A stretch of 46,413 bases of DNA from JANMDS01 sp031430575. Lineage in GTDB: Bacteria > Pseudomonadota > Gammaproteobacteria > Burkholderiales > Casimicrobiaceae. A program made the translations under genes and the position numbers. The stretch lies in assembly GCA_031430575.1 (NCBI GenBank), contig JANPBT010000001.1:1-46413 (forward strand), given 5' to 3'. Of the stretch, positions 7,813-16,350 are shown piece by piece; the first letter of the stretch is position 1, and each line of letters opens with the position of its first letter. Below the pieces are notes generated by a model. The model was not told where the DNA came from, did no database searches, and saw only the letters and a program-made list of their open reading frames with translations.

Positions 7813-8676
7813 TTAGCGGGGAAATAGGGCACGCACGGCGTCTAATCCACAATGATTGAGGCAGATCATCGCTTGCGCGCGCACCGCTGGCTTTGCGCGG
7901 TATGCGACTGAGAGATCGGCGATGGCCATCATGGGCAGATCATTTGCGCCATCCCCCATTGCAATCGTGAGCTTGCCGGGCGCGAGCGTTGCCTTGGCGG
8001 CGCGCACTGCGTTGGCTTTGGCATGACCATCGATGATCCCGCCGTCGACCGTTCCGGTCAGCTTGCCATCGGCAACGCCAAGCAGATTTGCGTGCGTTTT
8101 CGTCAAATTGAGTCTACGCTGCAGCGCCTCAGTAAAATAGGTGAACCCGCCGGAAACGAGCAGCGTTTGCGCGCCTTGCACGTTTGCGGCGCGCACCAGC
8201 GCCTCAGCGCCAGGCGTCAGTCGTACGCGCTCTTCATAGACCTTGGCCAGCACGCTCTCCGGCAGGCCTTTGAGAAGCGCAACGCGCTCGCGCAGCGCCT
8301 GCGCAAAGTCAAGCTCACCGCGCATTGCCCGCTCCGTAATTTCGGCAACGCGCGGCTTAATCCCGGCGAAATCGGCGATCTCATCGATGCATTCGCAGGT
8401 AATGAGGGTGGAATCCATATCGCTGGCGAGCAGGCCAAGATCTTGCCAGCGCCAATGCGCCGGAATCGCGCCGAGATCAATGCCGTTTGCGCTCGCCGCT
8501 TCAATCTCTGCGCGAGAGGGCGTGCGTGCGCTAATGGCTTGCAATACCCGCGGCGCAGATTGATCCGAAAAGGGCTCGTTTGGAGTGAAATCTGCGCCGC
8601 AGGTATTGGACAGATGCGCTTGCAGCAGCGACTGCGCGATTGGCTGCGCGCTTTGCACAGTGACCCGAAAACTCAT
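7813..8676 (-). CDS. serB: Phosphoserine phosphatase
   Basis: 287 residues. SerB hydrolyses O-phospho-L-serine, the last step of serine synthesis. HAD motif I is ASDMDSTLI (residues 84-92, nucleophile D86), motif II is LLVSGGFTYF, and motif III/IV is the lysine followed by AMGDGANDLPMM. The N-terminal 80 residues are ACT-like or linker sequence. Residues about 23-48 (SNTCGADF through SAPRVLQ) are encoded by an inverted pair of the dispersed repeat. The start codon overlaps the rnr stop codon by four bases (ATGA), so the two genes are translationally coupled. Confidence 0.95.
   Translation of the reverse strand: MSFRVTVQSAQPIAQSLLQAHLSNTCGADFTPNEPFSDQSAPRVLQAISARTPSRAEIEAASANGIDLGAIPAHWRWQDLGLLASDMDSTLITCECIDEIADFAGIKPRVAEITERAMRGELDFAQALRERVALLKGLPESVLAKVYEERVRLTPGAEALVRAANVQGAQTLLVSGGFTYFTEALQRRLNLTKTHANLLGVADGKLTGTVDGGIIDGHAKANAVRAAKATLAPGKLTIAMGDGANDLPMMAIADLSVAYRAKPAVRAQAMICLNHCGLDAVRALFPR
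8545..8606. repeat. Inverted pair of the dispersed repeat within serB
   Basis: One-mismatch copy at 8547-8558 (CCCGCGGCGCAG) facing an exact copy at 8592-8603, with about 33 bases between the cores. Both are in frame (SAPRV and NTCGADF) in the poorly conserved N-terminal part of SerB. Confidence 0.85.
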
Positions 8677-10703
8677 TGCTCTTCGACGAGCGCAAAATCG
8701 ATTTTGAGTGCTTCTGGATCTGCCCGGGCGACGCGCACTTGCAGCTTCTGCGCAATCTGAAAAGAGCGCTTACGCCGCTCGCCATCCAGCCGTTGGCTCA
8801 CGGGATCGTATTTATAGAAATCTTGCGGCATCGTGCTGACGTGAATTAAGCCATCAATGCCCATGCCGTCGATCGTCACGAACACACCGAACGATTGCAC
8901 GCCCGAAATCGTGCCGGTAAATTCTTCGCCAACATGATCTTGCATAAATACGCACTTCAAGTAATTGAGCACGGCGCGCGAGGCTTCGTCGGCGCGGCGC
9001 TCGTTGGCGCTGGTATGCGCACCAAGGGCTTCCAAATCGCCGGCAGCAAAAACTTTTTTTGCGATCGCGCTCTTAATCGCGCGATGCACGATCAAATCAG
9101 GATAGCGGCGAATTGGAGAGGTGAAATGGGTATAGGCTTCATACGCTAAACCAAAGTGGCCGAGATTTTCGGGCGCATAGCGGGCTTGCTGCATCGAGCG
9201 CAAGATGAGCATATGAATGAGCGATGCATCTTCACGATTTTTGGTGAGTGCGGCCAGCGTTGCGTAGTCAATCGGCTTGGGATCTTTTCCCCCACCGAGC
9301 TGAATCATATGGCGGGCTAAAAAGGAGCGCAAATTTTCAAGCTTTTGCGGCGTTGGCCCTTCATGGTTGCGATAGAGCGTCGGCGTTTTATTGGCGAGCA
9401 AAAACTCTGCCGCGCAAACGTTGGCAGCAAGCATGCACTCTTCGATCAGCTTATGGGCCTCGTTGCGCTCGCTCGGGTGCACGCTTTCGATCTTGCCTGA
9501 ATCAGAAAACTCAATCACGGTCTCTACAGTTTCAAAATCAATCGCGCCGCGCTTTTCGCGCTGCTTGCGCAGGGTTTGATATGCTTTATAGAGCGATTGC
9601 AGGTGGGGCTGCAGGGCAATATGATCTTCTTCGGTAGGCTTTTCTTTTTCCGACAACCACGACCAGACTTGGTTGTAGGTCAGCCGTGCATTGGAGTGAA
9701 TGACCGCAGGGTAAAAAGTATGACGATCCAAACGCCCAGCTGAGGTCATCTCCATATCGCAAATGAGCACGAGGCGATCCACCTTCGGCTTAAGCGAGCA
9801 CATTTCGTTTGACAACGCCTCTGGCAGCATCGGGATCACGCGCCGCGGGAAGTAGACCGAAGTCGAGCGTTCGCGCGCTTCTTTATCAATGGCATCGTTA
9901 GGCTTGACGTAATGGCTCACATCGGCAATCGCCACCAATAAGCGAAAGCCACGCCGCGCTTTTTCAGCGTAAACGGCATCATCAAAATCCTTCGCAGTTT
10001 CGCCATCGATCGTGACGAACGGCACGCGCCGTAAATCAATGCGCCCCTCCAGATCGGCATCGCGCACTTTTTTAGGCAATTTCTTTTCTGCGGCGACGAT
10101 CTTGTCGTTCCAAGTATGCGGCAAATCAAATTGCCGCAGCGCGATTTCGATCTCAATGCCGTCATCGGTCGGCGCGCCGAGCACGCCGGTGATTGCGCCG
10201 AGCGCTTCTTGCTCTGCGCTCGGATAGCGGGTGATTTCAACATCAACGATATCACCATCTTTTGCGCCATTAAGCGCCGTTTTTGGAACGACGATATCTT
10301 GCGCAATCCGGGTATCGCGAGCAACTACGAACCACGTTTTTTCACGCATATGCAGCGTGCCAACCGTGTGGGTCAGTGCCCGCTTTATGACTTCAATGAT
10401 CTCGCCATCGCGCCGACCGCGATGATCCTCGCCCGTAATTTTTACGCGTGCGGTATCGCCATTTAAGGCGTTGCGCATCGTATCGTGGCCGAGGTAAATA
10501 TCGCCCGCACCGTCGAGCACTGCTAAAAAGCCATAACCATCAGGGTGCGCTGAAATCGTGCCCTCGATCAACAGATCGGGCTTTGGCGGCGCTTCTTCAA
10601 CGAAATGGGGAATGCCCGGGAAATCAGTCGTGGCGAAGGGTAAATTTTTACTATATTTTCGGCGAGTCAACGCAAATGATCCTAGGTAAAGTTGCAACAA
10701 CAC
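8673..10703 (-). CDS. rnr: Ribonuclease R (3'-5' exoribonuclease, RNB family)
   Basis: 676 residues from a GTG start. RNase R degrades structured RNA processively from the 3' end. Cold-shock/OB parts are around 43-130, the RNB catalytic core begins near 215, and the metal-binding aspartates lie in DGETAKDFDDAVY (233-245). HFTSPIRRYPDLIVHRAI follows, and an S1 domain fills about 585-676 (FTGTISGVQSFGVFV). Compared with E. coli RNase R (813 residues), the N-terminal helix-turn-helix region and the lysine-rich C-terminal tail are both missing. A TTG in front of TRRKYS is an alternative start, but neither start restores the N-terminal region. It is co-transcribed with serB and divergent from tRNA-Leu. 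Confidence 0.93.
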   Translation of the reverse strand: MLLQLYLGSFALTRRKYSKNLPFATTDFPGIPHFVEEAPPKPDLLIEGTISAHPDGYGFLAVLDGAGDIYLGHDTMRNALNGDTARVKITGEDHRGRRDGEIIEVIKRALTHTVGTLHMREKTWFVVARDTRIAQDIVVPKTALNGAKDGDIVDVEITRYPSAEQEALGAITGVLGAPTDDGIEIEIALRQFDLPHTWNDKIVAAEKKLPKKVRDADLEGRIDLRRVPFVTIDGETAKDFDDAVYAEKARRGFRLLVAIADVSHYVKPNDAIDKEARERSTSVYFPRRVIPMLPEALSNEMCSLKPKVDRLVLICDMEMTSAGRLDRHTFYPAVIHSNARLTYNQVWSWLSEKEKPTEEDHIALQPHLQSLYKAYQTLRKQREKRGAIDFETVETVIEFSDSGKIESVHPSERNEAHKLIEECMLAANVCAAEFLLANKTPTLYRNHEGPTPQKLENLRSFLARHMIQLGGGKDPKPIDYATLAALTKNREDASLIHMLILRSMQQARYAPENLGHFGLAYEAYTHFTSPIRRYPDLIVHRAIKSAIAKKVFAAGDLEALGAHTSANERRADEASRAVLNYLKCVFMQDHVGEEFTGTISGVQSFGVFVTIDGMGIDGLIHVSTMPQDFYKYDPVSQRLDGERRKRSFQIAQKLQVRVARADPEALKIDFALVEEQ

Positions 10704-10770
10704 GCAAGCGAATGTTCACAACGCGCGAGGCACAGCTTACTGCTAAACTCTAATTCTAAGCTGAAACGTT

Positions 10771-10855
<85 letters not shown>

Positions 10856-10868
10856 TCAAACGTGATAA

Positions 10869-10898
10869 GGCTCCGCGCAATCTGCCCGGAGCCTTTTT
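10869..10898 (+). terminator. Terminator after tRNA-Leu
   Basis: GGCTCCG (10869-10875) pairs with CGGAGCC (10887-10893), followed by five T. It lies 14 bases past the tRNA end. Confidence 0.88.
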
Positions 10899-10938
10899 CA
10901 TTTCCGACACCCCATTACCGCAAGAGGCATCGCCCATC

Positions 10939-11331
10939 ATGATTGACCATATCGACCATATCGTCCTTACCACCATCGACGAGGCTGCTTGCATCGATTT
11001 TTATACCCGCGTGCTCGGCATGCGTTTAGAAATTTTTCAGCCCGCAGCCGGCGGGCCTGCGCGCAAAGCCCTTATGTTTGGCAATCAAAAAATTAACCTG
11101 CACGTTCGCGGCAAAGAGTATGAGCCCAAGGCGCACTTGCCTGTTTCTGGCGCACTCGATTTGTGCTTCATCGCCAGCGTGCCGCTTGATCTTGTTCTCG
11201 AAAATCTAAAAGTTTGCAACTGGCCGATCATCGAAGGCCCGGTCATGAAAACCGGTGCGACCCAGAAAATTCGCTCGGTTTATATGCGCGACCCTGATTT
11301 GAATTTGATTGAAGTTTCTGAATACGCGTGA
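10939..11331 (+). CDS. VOC (glyoxalase/bleomycin-resistance) family protein
   Basis: 130 residues, a single vicinal-oxygen-chelate unit. It starts DHIDHIVLTTIDEAACIDFYTRVLGMRLEIF, the standard first beta-alpha-beta-beta module with a metal-type histidine. It ends SVYMRDPDLNLIEVSEYA, carrying the usual terminal glutamate. Members include lyases, dioxygenases and fosfomycin-type resistance proteins, and the length alone cannot separate these. It follows the tRNA terminator and has its own start. A dispersed repeat copy lies past its end. Confidence 0.9.
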   Translation: MIDHIDHIVLTTIDEAACIDFYTRVLGMRLEIFQPAAGGPARKALMFGNQKINLHVRGKEYEPKAHLPVSGALDLCFIASVPLDLVLENLKVCNWPIIEGPVMKTGATQKIRSVYMRDPDLNLIEVSEYA

Positions 11332-11352
11332 TTAACGCAGTTTTTCTAGATA

Positions 11353-11364
11353 CCTGCGGCGCAG
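11353..11364 (+). repeat. Dispersed 12-mer repeat between the VOC gene and dhaK
   Basis: Exact copy in the convergent gap between the VOC gene and dhaK. It is the last copy before 20.6 kb. Confidence 0.9.
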
Positions 11365-11412
11365 AATTAGCATAAAAACAGGTAAATTTGATTCTGCGGC
11401 TCTAGGGACGCG

Positions 11413-12402
11413 CTACATCCCCCAGCGCATCGCAGCGGTGTGCACTGGTGAATCCCACAACGCGAGTGTGTTGGCATCTACTGCCGTAACCGATACCGAG
11501 CATCCCGCCATTTCAAGCGACGTGACATACGAGCCTGCGAGCGTACGCACTGGTTTTACACCCGCTGCTGCAAAGATTTTGTTTACCGCATTTACCATCA
11601 CGTAGAGCTCCATGAGCGGGGTGCCACCGAAGCCATTTACGAGAAGGATCACTTCTTGCCCGCGCTTGAGCGATAGATCTTTCAATACTGCGCCCGTGAG
11701 CTCGTCGGCGATTTCTGTTGCGCTATTGAGCTTGACGCGCCTGCGCCCCGGCTCACCATGAATGCCTACGCCCATTTCCATTTCTTCCGCGCTAATCTGG
11801 AATGTCGGGCTTCCCGCAGCGGGCACAGTGCAAGAGGTGAGTGCAACGCCCATGCTCGCAGTGCTTTTGTTCACGTTATCACCGAGCGCTTTGAGTTCAG
11901 CGAGATTGAGGCCCCGCTCCGCCGCAGCACCGACGATGCGCTCGACGATCATCGTGCCAGCAACACCGCGTCGCCCGGTGGTGTAGGTTGAATTTTCAAC
12001 TGCTACATCATCGTTGATGATGACAGTTGCGTTTTCGCGCTCCACCATGTCGGCAGCCATTTGAAAATTCATCATGTCGCCAGAATAGTTTTTCACAATG
12101 AAGAGCACGCCGCCGCCGGTATCCACTTCCTGCGCAGCGGCGAGCATTTGATCGGGTGTCGGCGAGGTAAACACTTGGCCGGGACAGGCCGCATCGAGCA
12201 TGCCGTGTCCGATAAAGCCCGTGTGTAGGGGCTCGTGGCCAGAGCCACCGCCAGAGATGAGCGCGACTTTACCTTTCTTGAGCGTACGCCGACGCACAAA
12301 TTTAAGCCCCGGATCGAGAGTGACGATATCAGAGTGGGCAGCGGCGAATCCGTGTAAAGATTCGGCGAGAACGGTATCAACATGATTGATAAGTTTTTTC
12401 AT
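11413..12402 (-). CDS. dhaK: Dihydroxyacetone kinase subunit DhaK
   Basis: 329 residues, full length. DhaK binds dihydroxyacetone (or a related ketose) covalently through a histidine and receives the phosphoryl group from the nucleotide on DhaL. Visible are GGGSGHEPLH at 51-60 and the substrate-binding histidine in GIHGEPG (H215). DhaL is encoded directly upstream. No dhaM (PTS phosphotransfer subunit) is present in the operon, so the phosphoryl donor is not settled: it may be ATP, or a PTS encoded elsewhere. It is the last gene of the long minus-strand ABC operon, so its substrate is probably the imported compound or a product of it. Confidence 0.95.
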   Translation of the reverse strand: MKKLINHVDTVLAESLHGFAAAHSDIVTLDPGLKFVRRRTLKKGKVALISGGGSGHEPLHTGFIGHGMLDAACPGQVFTSPTPDQMLAAAQEVDTGGGVLFIVKNYSGDMMNFQMAADMVERENATVIINDDVAVENSTYTTGRRGVAGTMIVERIVGAAAERGLNLAELKALGDNVNKSTASMGVALTSCTVPAAGSPTFQISAEEMEMGVGIHGEPGRRRVKLNSATEIADELTGAVLKDLSLKRGQEVILLVNGFGGTPLMELYVMVNAVNKIFAAAGVKPVRTLAGSYVTSLEMAGCSVSVTAVDANTLALWDSPVHTAAMRWGM

Positions 12403-12421
12403 TTTTCTCTACTCAGTTCAA

Positions 12422-13018
12422 TTAAAGTGCGTCGCAGATTGCGCCAATGATAAGCGCCATCGAGCGCGAGCCGGGGTCTACATGCCCGAGTGCCCGATCT
12501 CCTAGGAAAGAGGATCGCCCACGGCCTGCTTCCATCTGCGCCGTGGCTTGCGCGCTATCGAACGCGCACTTTTTTACTTGAGCGATAAAGTCCGGTGCGT
12601 TGGTGTCTCCAGTGCTCAAAAACAAGCGTACAGGATCAAGTACGTCAAGAAGTGTTTTCTGCCCCACTTCGGCTTTTCCTAATTTCGTGAGCGCTTTGAT
12701 GCTTGCATCGATTGCATTCGCGAGCTCTGCCGGAGTTGGGTTCGCGCTCAACTCTTTACCTAACGTAACGAGGAGCGTACCGAAGACCGGCCCAGATGAA
12801 CCACCAATCGTGGACATGCACGTCATGCCCATTGTTTTCAATGCGTCGGTAAACGCTTGGCTCGCTAGGTCCGTGCGCTTGGCTTGAATCGCGAGGGCGC
12901 CGCGTCGCATGTTGAGCCCATGGTCGCCATCTCCAATGGCTTGATCGAGAGCGGTGAGTTCATCAACGTGATCGATCAAAATTTGCGTTGTAACGTCAAT
13001 GAGGTAAGCGTGATTCAT
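12422..13018 (-). CDS. dhaL: Dihydroxyacetone kinase subunit DhaL
   Basis: 198 residues from ATG 13018, preceded by a clear GAGGA site on the minus strand. An upstream ATG at 13045 lacks such a site. DhaL carries the ADP/ATP of the kinase. The metal-binding motif AIGDGDHGLNM is at 27-37 (D30, D32), followed by GGSSGPVFGTLL and the C-terminal signature GRSSFLGDRALGHVDPGSRS. It is tightly linked to dhaK (19-base gap) and to the ABC ATPase genes upstream. Confidence 0.95.
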   Translation of the reverse strand: MNHAYLIDVTTQILIDHVDELTALDQAIGDGDHGLNMRRGALAIQAKRTDLASQAFTDALKTMGMTCMSTIGGSSGPVFGTLLVTLGKELSANPTPAELANAIDASIKALTKLGKAEVGQKTLLDVLDPVRLFLSTGDTNAPDFIAQVKKCAFDSAQATAQMEAGRGRSSFLGDRALGHVDPGSRSMALIIGAICDAL

Positions 13019-13048
13019 AAAAATCCTCGAGGAGAATAATTTCAAAAA

Positions 13049-14086
13049 TTATTGGGTGATGCGCTGGCCGTCTGCGTCAAAACAAAACGCGCGCTGAACG
13101 CGAACGCGTACCGCGTTGCCTGCAGTGAGCGAAGTGCCGCCTTGTGGCGCGCACGCGATTTCATGTTTTGAACCGGCGAGGGCAACGTGCACCAGCACCT
13201 GATCGCTCAGGCGCTCCACGCGCAACACTTCCGCATCCGCAGAGGTTTCTGAGTTAGCGCTGGTGTCAGCTGTTTCGAGCGCAACATGTTCGCTACGAAT
13301 ACCGAATGTGGTTGTCTGCGTTGGCGCTTGCAGCGCGGGAAGCGCGCTGCGCGGTACAAGATTGATCCGTGGCGCACCCAAACGCGAGGCAACATAACTG
13401 CTCGTTGGGTTTTCATAAATCGCGCGCGGAGAGCCTAGCTGCACCAAGCGCCCCTGCTGCAAAACCCCGACGCGCGTAGCCATGGTGAGCGCTTCGGTTT
13501 GATCGTGGGTCACGTAGAGCATCGTCGCTCCCAAATCTTGCTGAATTCGTTTAATCTCTAACCGCAAATCGTTTCGCAACTTTGCATCAAGTGATGAAAG
13601 TGGTTCGTCCATTAAATAAAGCGCTGGGCTGCGCACAAGCGCCCGCCCAATGGCGACCCGCTGCATCTGTCCGCCGGAGAGCTTCGTCGCAGGATTTTGC
13701 AGCTTATCTTCAATGCGCAGCATGGTGGCGATAGCACGCACTTTTTTATTGATGTCCTCGTCGCTCGTCGGACGCATGGGCGAGCGCAACGGGAACGCTA
13801 GATTTTCAAACACCGTTAAATGCGGATAGAGCGAATACTGTTGGAATACAAACGTGACATCGCGCAGCGCGGGTGACAGCCCGGTGACGTCATGGCCACC
13901 AATATGAATCTGCCCCGCATCGGGTGTTTCCAAGCCAGCAACCAAACGTAGCGTTGTCGTCTTTCCCGCGCCGCTCGGCCCGAGCAATACAATCAACTCG
14001 CCGCTCTTGATGTCGAGATCGAGATTAGAGACCGCGTTCGTTTCGCCAAAGCGCTTTGAAACACTGCGAAGGAGTAAATCAGCCAT
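13049..14086 (-). CDS. ABC transporter ATPase, MalK/UgpC-like (second subunit)
   Basis: 345 residues: nucleotide-binding domain plus a C-terminal regulatory OB domain (MalK/UgpC type). Walker A is LGPSGAGKTT (35-44), with a Q-loop FQQYSLYPH, the canonical signature LSGGQMQR, Walker B ALYLMDEPLSSLDAK and the switch histidine in YVTHDQTEA. The start overlaps the end of the other ATPase gene by eight bases. The pair of distinct ATPases, like GlpS/GlpT of the Rhizobium glycerol transporter, suggests a heterodimer that powers the two permeases of this operon. Confidence 0.9.
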   Translation of the reverse strand: MADLLLRSVSKRFGETNAVSNLDLDIKSGELIVLLGPSGAGKTTTLRLVAGLETPDAGQIHIGGHDVTGLSPALRDVTFVFQQYSLYPHLTVFENLAFPLRSPMRPTSDEDINKKVRAIATMLRIEDKLQNPATKLSGGQMQRVAIGRALVRSPALYLMDEPLSSLDAKLRNDLRLEIKRIQQDLGATMLYVTHDQTEALTMATRVGVLQQGRLVQLGSPRAIYENPTSSYVASRLGAPRINLVPRSALPALQAPTQTTTFGIRSEHVALETADTSANSETSADAEVLRVERLSDQVLVHVALAGSKHEIACAPQGGTSLTAGNAVRVRVQRAFCFDADGQRITQ

Positions 14087-15194
14087 GACGCGCCTCGCTC
14101 TTCACGCTCGAAGCATCGCGCGCAGTGCGCAGCGCGCGCCCAGAAGGTTGATCGAATAGCGAAACCGCCTTGGCATCAAAACTTAACCCAACATGATCGC
14201 CCCGAGCGGGCGCAAGGTCTACGCCTACTTTTGCCCGTAACGTTGTGCCGCCAGATGTTGCGACAGTGACGATCTGGCTCGTGCCCAAATACTCTGTGCC
14301 CAACACTTGAGCCCGCAGTGCAGAGTCATCGTTGAAGCGAACGTGTTCTGGGCGCACGCCACACAACAGTTTTCCGTGTGGCACGTTTTGCCGCAATGAC
14401 GGCACAGTAATATTTGCATCTCCAATACGGATCACATCCTCGCCTTCACTCAACTGCGCTTCGAACGGCAGGAAATTCATTGCTGGTGAACCAATAAATT
14501 CTGCAACAAAAACACTCGCTGGCCGCTCATACACTTCCATCGGCGCGCCAAGCTGCTCGATTACGCCTTTATTCATAATCGCGATGGTGTCTGCCATCGA
14601 CATCGCCTCGGTTTGGTCGTGAGTGACGTACACCGTCGTGGCGTGCAGGCGATCGTGCAGCGCACGCAGCTCGTGGCACATCACTTCCCGAAACTCGGCA
14701 TCCAACGCGCCGAGTGGCTCATCCATCAAAAAGGCGAGTGGTTGGCGCACAATCGCACGCCCGAGCGCGACCCGCTGCCGATCTCCGCTAGATAAACCGG
14801 AAACCGACGCATCTAGAAACTGCGTGATCTGCAGCGTTTGCGCCGCGTCTTTTACACGCCGGTCTATCTCCGCGCGCGGCATGCCTTGTGAGACAAGTGG
14901 GAAGGCAATGTTTTGCCGAACATTCATGTGTGGATAGAGCGCGAACATTTGAAACACAAACGCGATATCCCGCGCTGAAGCACGCTTGAAACTTACATCC
15001 TCGTCACCAAGGAAAATTTGCCCCGATGTCGGAAGCTCAAGCCCAGCGATCATACGAAGCGTGGTGGTTTTGCCGCATCCCGAAGGACCGAGCAAACAAA
15101 AGAATTCGCCGTCACGCACGGTAAAAGTGGAATCCTCCACCGCGGTAAATGTGGCGAAAGCTTTGTGCAAACTTTCTACGCGAATTTGCGCCAT
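14079..15194 (-). CDS. ABC transporter ATPase, MalK-like, with an altered signature motif
   Basis: 371 residues, same architecture as its partner: Walker A LGPSGCGKTT, Q-loop FQMFALYPH, Walker B LAFLMDEPLGALDAE, and YVTHDQTEAMSM. The signature reads LSSGDRQR instead of LSGGQ. This is consistent with an asymmetric heterodimer in which the two nucleotide sites are not equal. It ends with a regulatory domain similar to MalK. It sits between the small membrane protein gene and its partner ATPase, all on one strand. Confidence 0.9.
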   Translation of the reverse strand: MAQIRVESLHKAFATFTAVEDSTFTVRDGEFFCLLGPSGCGKTTTLRMIAGLELPTSGQIFLGDEDVSFKRASARDIAFVFQMFALYPHMNVRQNIAFPLVSQGMPRAEIDRRVKDAAQTLQITQFLDASVSGLSSGDRQRVALGRAIVRQPLAFLMDEPLGALDAEFREVMCHELRALHDRLHATTVYVTHDQTEAMSMADTIAIMNKGVIEQLGAPMEVYERPASVFVAEFIGSPAMNFLPFEAQLSEGEDVIRIGDANITVPSLRQNVPHGKLLCGVRPEHVRFNDDSALRAQVLGTEYLGTSQIVTVATSGGTTLRAKVGVDLAPARGDHVGLSFDAKAVSLFDQPSGRALRTARDASSVKSEARHG

Positions 15195-15204
15195 GAATTG
15201 CCGC

Positions 15205-15390
15205 TCAGTCCGGAAATTTCGAAACGATCATGAACATGACCGTGCCGAAAAGAGTGGTTGCAAACGACCACGTATAAAGAATCATCGCGATGGGCTGCAG
15301 CATCATCAATATTCCGAGCGCAATGATGATGCAGGCTACCATTTCCATCGCACCGCGTCGCAGAAATTTAGGCCAAGAAGAAGATTTCAC
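15205..15390 (-). CDS. Small two-helix membrane protein of the ABC operon
   Basis: 61 residues with two hydrophobic segments (about 16-35 and 38-56) after a basic N-terminus (KSSSWPKFLRRG). It overlaps the permease gene by four bases, which supports real translation. Small membrane proteins are known between the permease and ATPase genes of polyol ABC operons (for example DUF2160 in Rhizobium glp). I cannot match this sequence to that family with confidence, and its role is unknown. Confidence 0.65.
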   Translation of the reverse strand: MKSSSWPKFLRRGAMEMVACIIIALGILMMLQPIAMILYTWSFATTLFGTVMFMIVSKFPD

Positions 15391-16343
15391 TTGCGCACAG
15401 CTCCGAAGGTGATGCCACGCAAAAGATGTTTACGCAGCAAGATGGTGAAAACCAAAATAGGCACTAAAAAAAGCGTCGTCCCTGCTGCAACCGCAGGCCA
15501 ATCTTGCCCGCCTTCGCCGATAATAATGGGTATAAATGGCGGCGCGGTTTGCGCGGTGCCAGAAGTAAGCAACACTGCGAATGCGTATTCGTTCCAAGCG
15601 AAAATGAGACAAAAAATGGCGGTGGCGACGATGCCGGTCGTGGCTTGTGGGAGCACCACTTTTCGAAACGCTTGCAAGCGCGTGTAACCATCCACCATCG
15701 CGGCTTCTTCATATTCGCGTGGAATTTCGTCGATAAAACCTTTGAGTAGCCACACTGCAAGGGACACATTCACTGCGCTATAGAGCAAGATCATTCCAAG
15801 GCGTGTATCGGAAAGCCCGAGCTCGCGATACATCAAATAGATCGGTATCGCCACTGCAATCGGAGGCATCATGCGCGTAGAAAGAATAAAAAAGAGCAAA
15901 TCATCTTTCAGCGGTACTTTAAATCGCGAAAATGCGTATGCCGCCATCACGCCGAACCCGATAGAAAGCGCGGTCGAGCCAAACGCAATGATCAACGAGT
16001 TGACAAAGCGAGGAATGTAGTTTGACGAGCCTGCAACCACCATGTTGGCATCTCGCGCGGTTTTTTCGCAGGCGCCTGATGCAGCCGGTAGGCCAGCGAT
16101 GTATTCAGGCGTTTGCCGCGAGCGGGTGGTAAAGAGATTGCAATATCCTTCAATCGTTGGCGTAAAAATAATTTTGGGTGGATAGCTGATCGCATCGGAT
16201 TGGGTTTTGAATCCAGTCAAAATAATCCACGCCAACGGCACAATCGTTACGAACGCGTAGAGCGCGACCAAAATGCCAGCCACGATACGCGTTCGTGCTG
16301 TGGGTTCGACGACCGAGTGTGCAGTGCTAATACCTTTGCTCAT
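15387..16343 (-). CDS. ABC transporter permease, MalG/UgpE type
   Basis: 318 residues with six predicted membrane helices. The cytoplasmic EAA loop EEAAMVDGYTRLQAFRKVVLPQ contacts an ATPase. A long periplasmic loop with two cysteines (CNLF, GACEK) follows the first helix, which is unusual for this family. It pairs with the other permease encoded just upstream. By family, it imports sugars or sugar alcohols. The dhaKL genes downstream point to a triose, tetrose or polyol. Confidence 0.9.
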   Translation of the reverse strand: MSKGISTAHSVVEPTARTRIVAGILVALYAFVTIVPLAWIILTGFKTQSDAISYPPKIIFTPTIEGYCNLFTTRSRQTPEYIAGLPAASGACEKTARDANMVVAGSSNYIPRFVNSLIIAFGSTALSIGFGVMAAYAFSRFKVPLKDDLLFFILSTRMMPPIAVAIPIYLMYRELGLSDTRLGMILLYSAVNVSLAVWLLKGFIDEIPREYEEAAMVDGYTRLQAFRKVVLPQATTGIVATAIFCLIFAWNEYAFAVLLTSGTAQTAPPFIPIIIGEGGQDWPAVAAGTTLFLVPILVFTILLRKHLLRGITFGAVRK

Positions 16344-16350
16344 AGTGGTC

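Noticed and set aside
12426..12440. TGCGTCGCAGATT near the dhaL stop codon, similar to half of the word
   Set aside because: Only the right half matches, and it encodes the normal C-terminus of DhaL.
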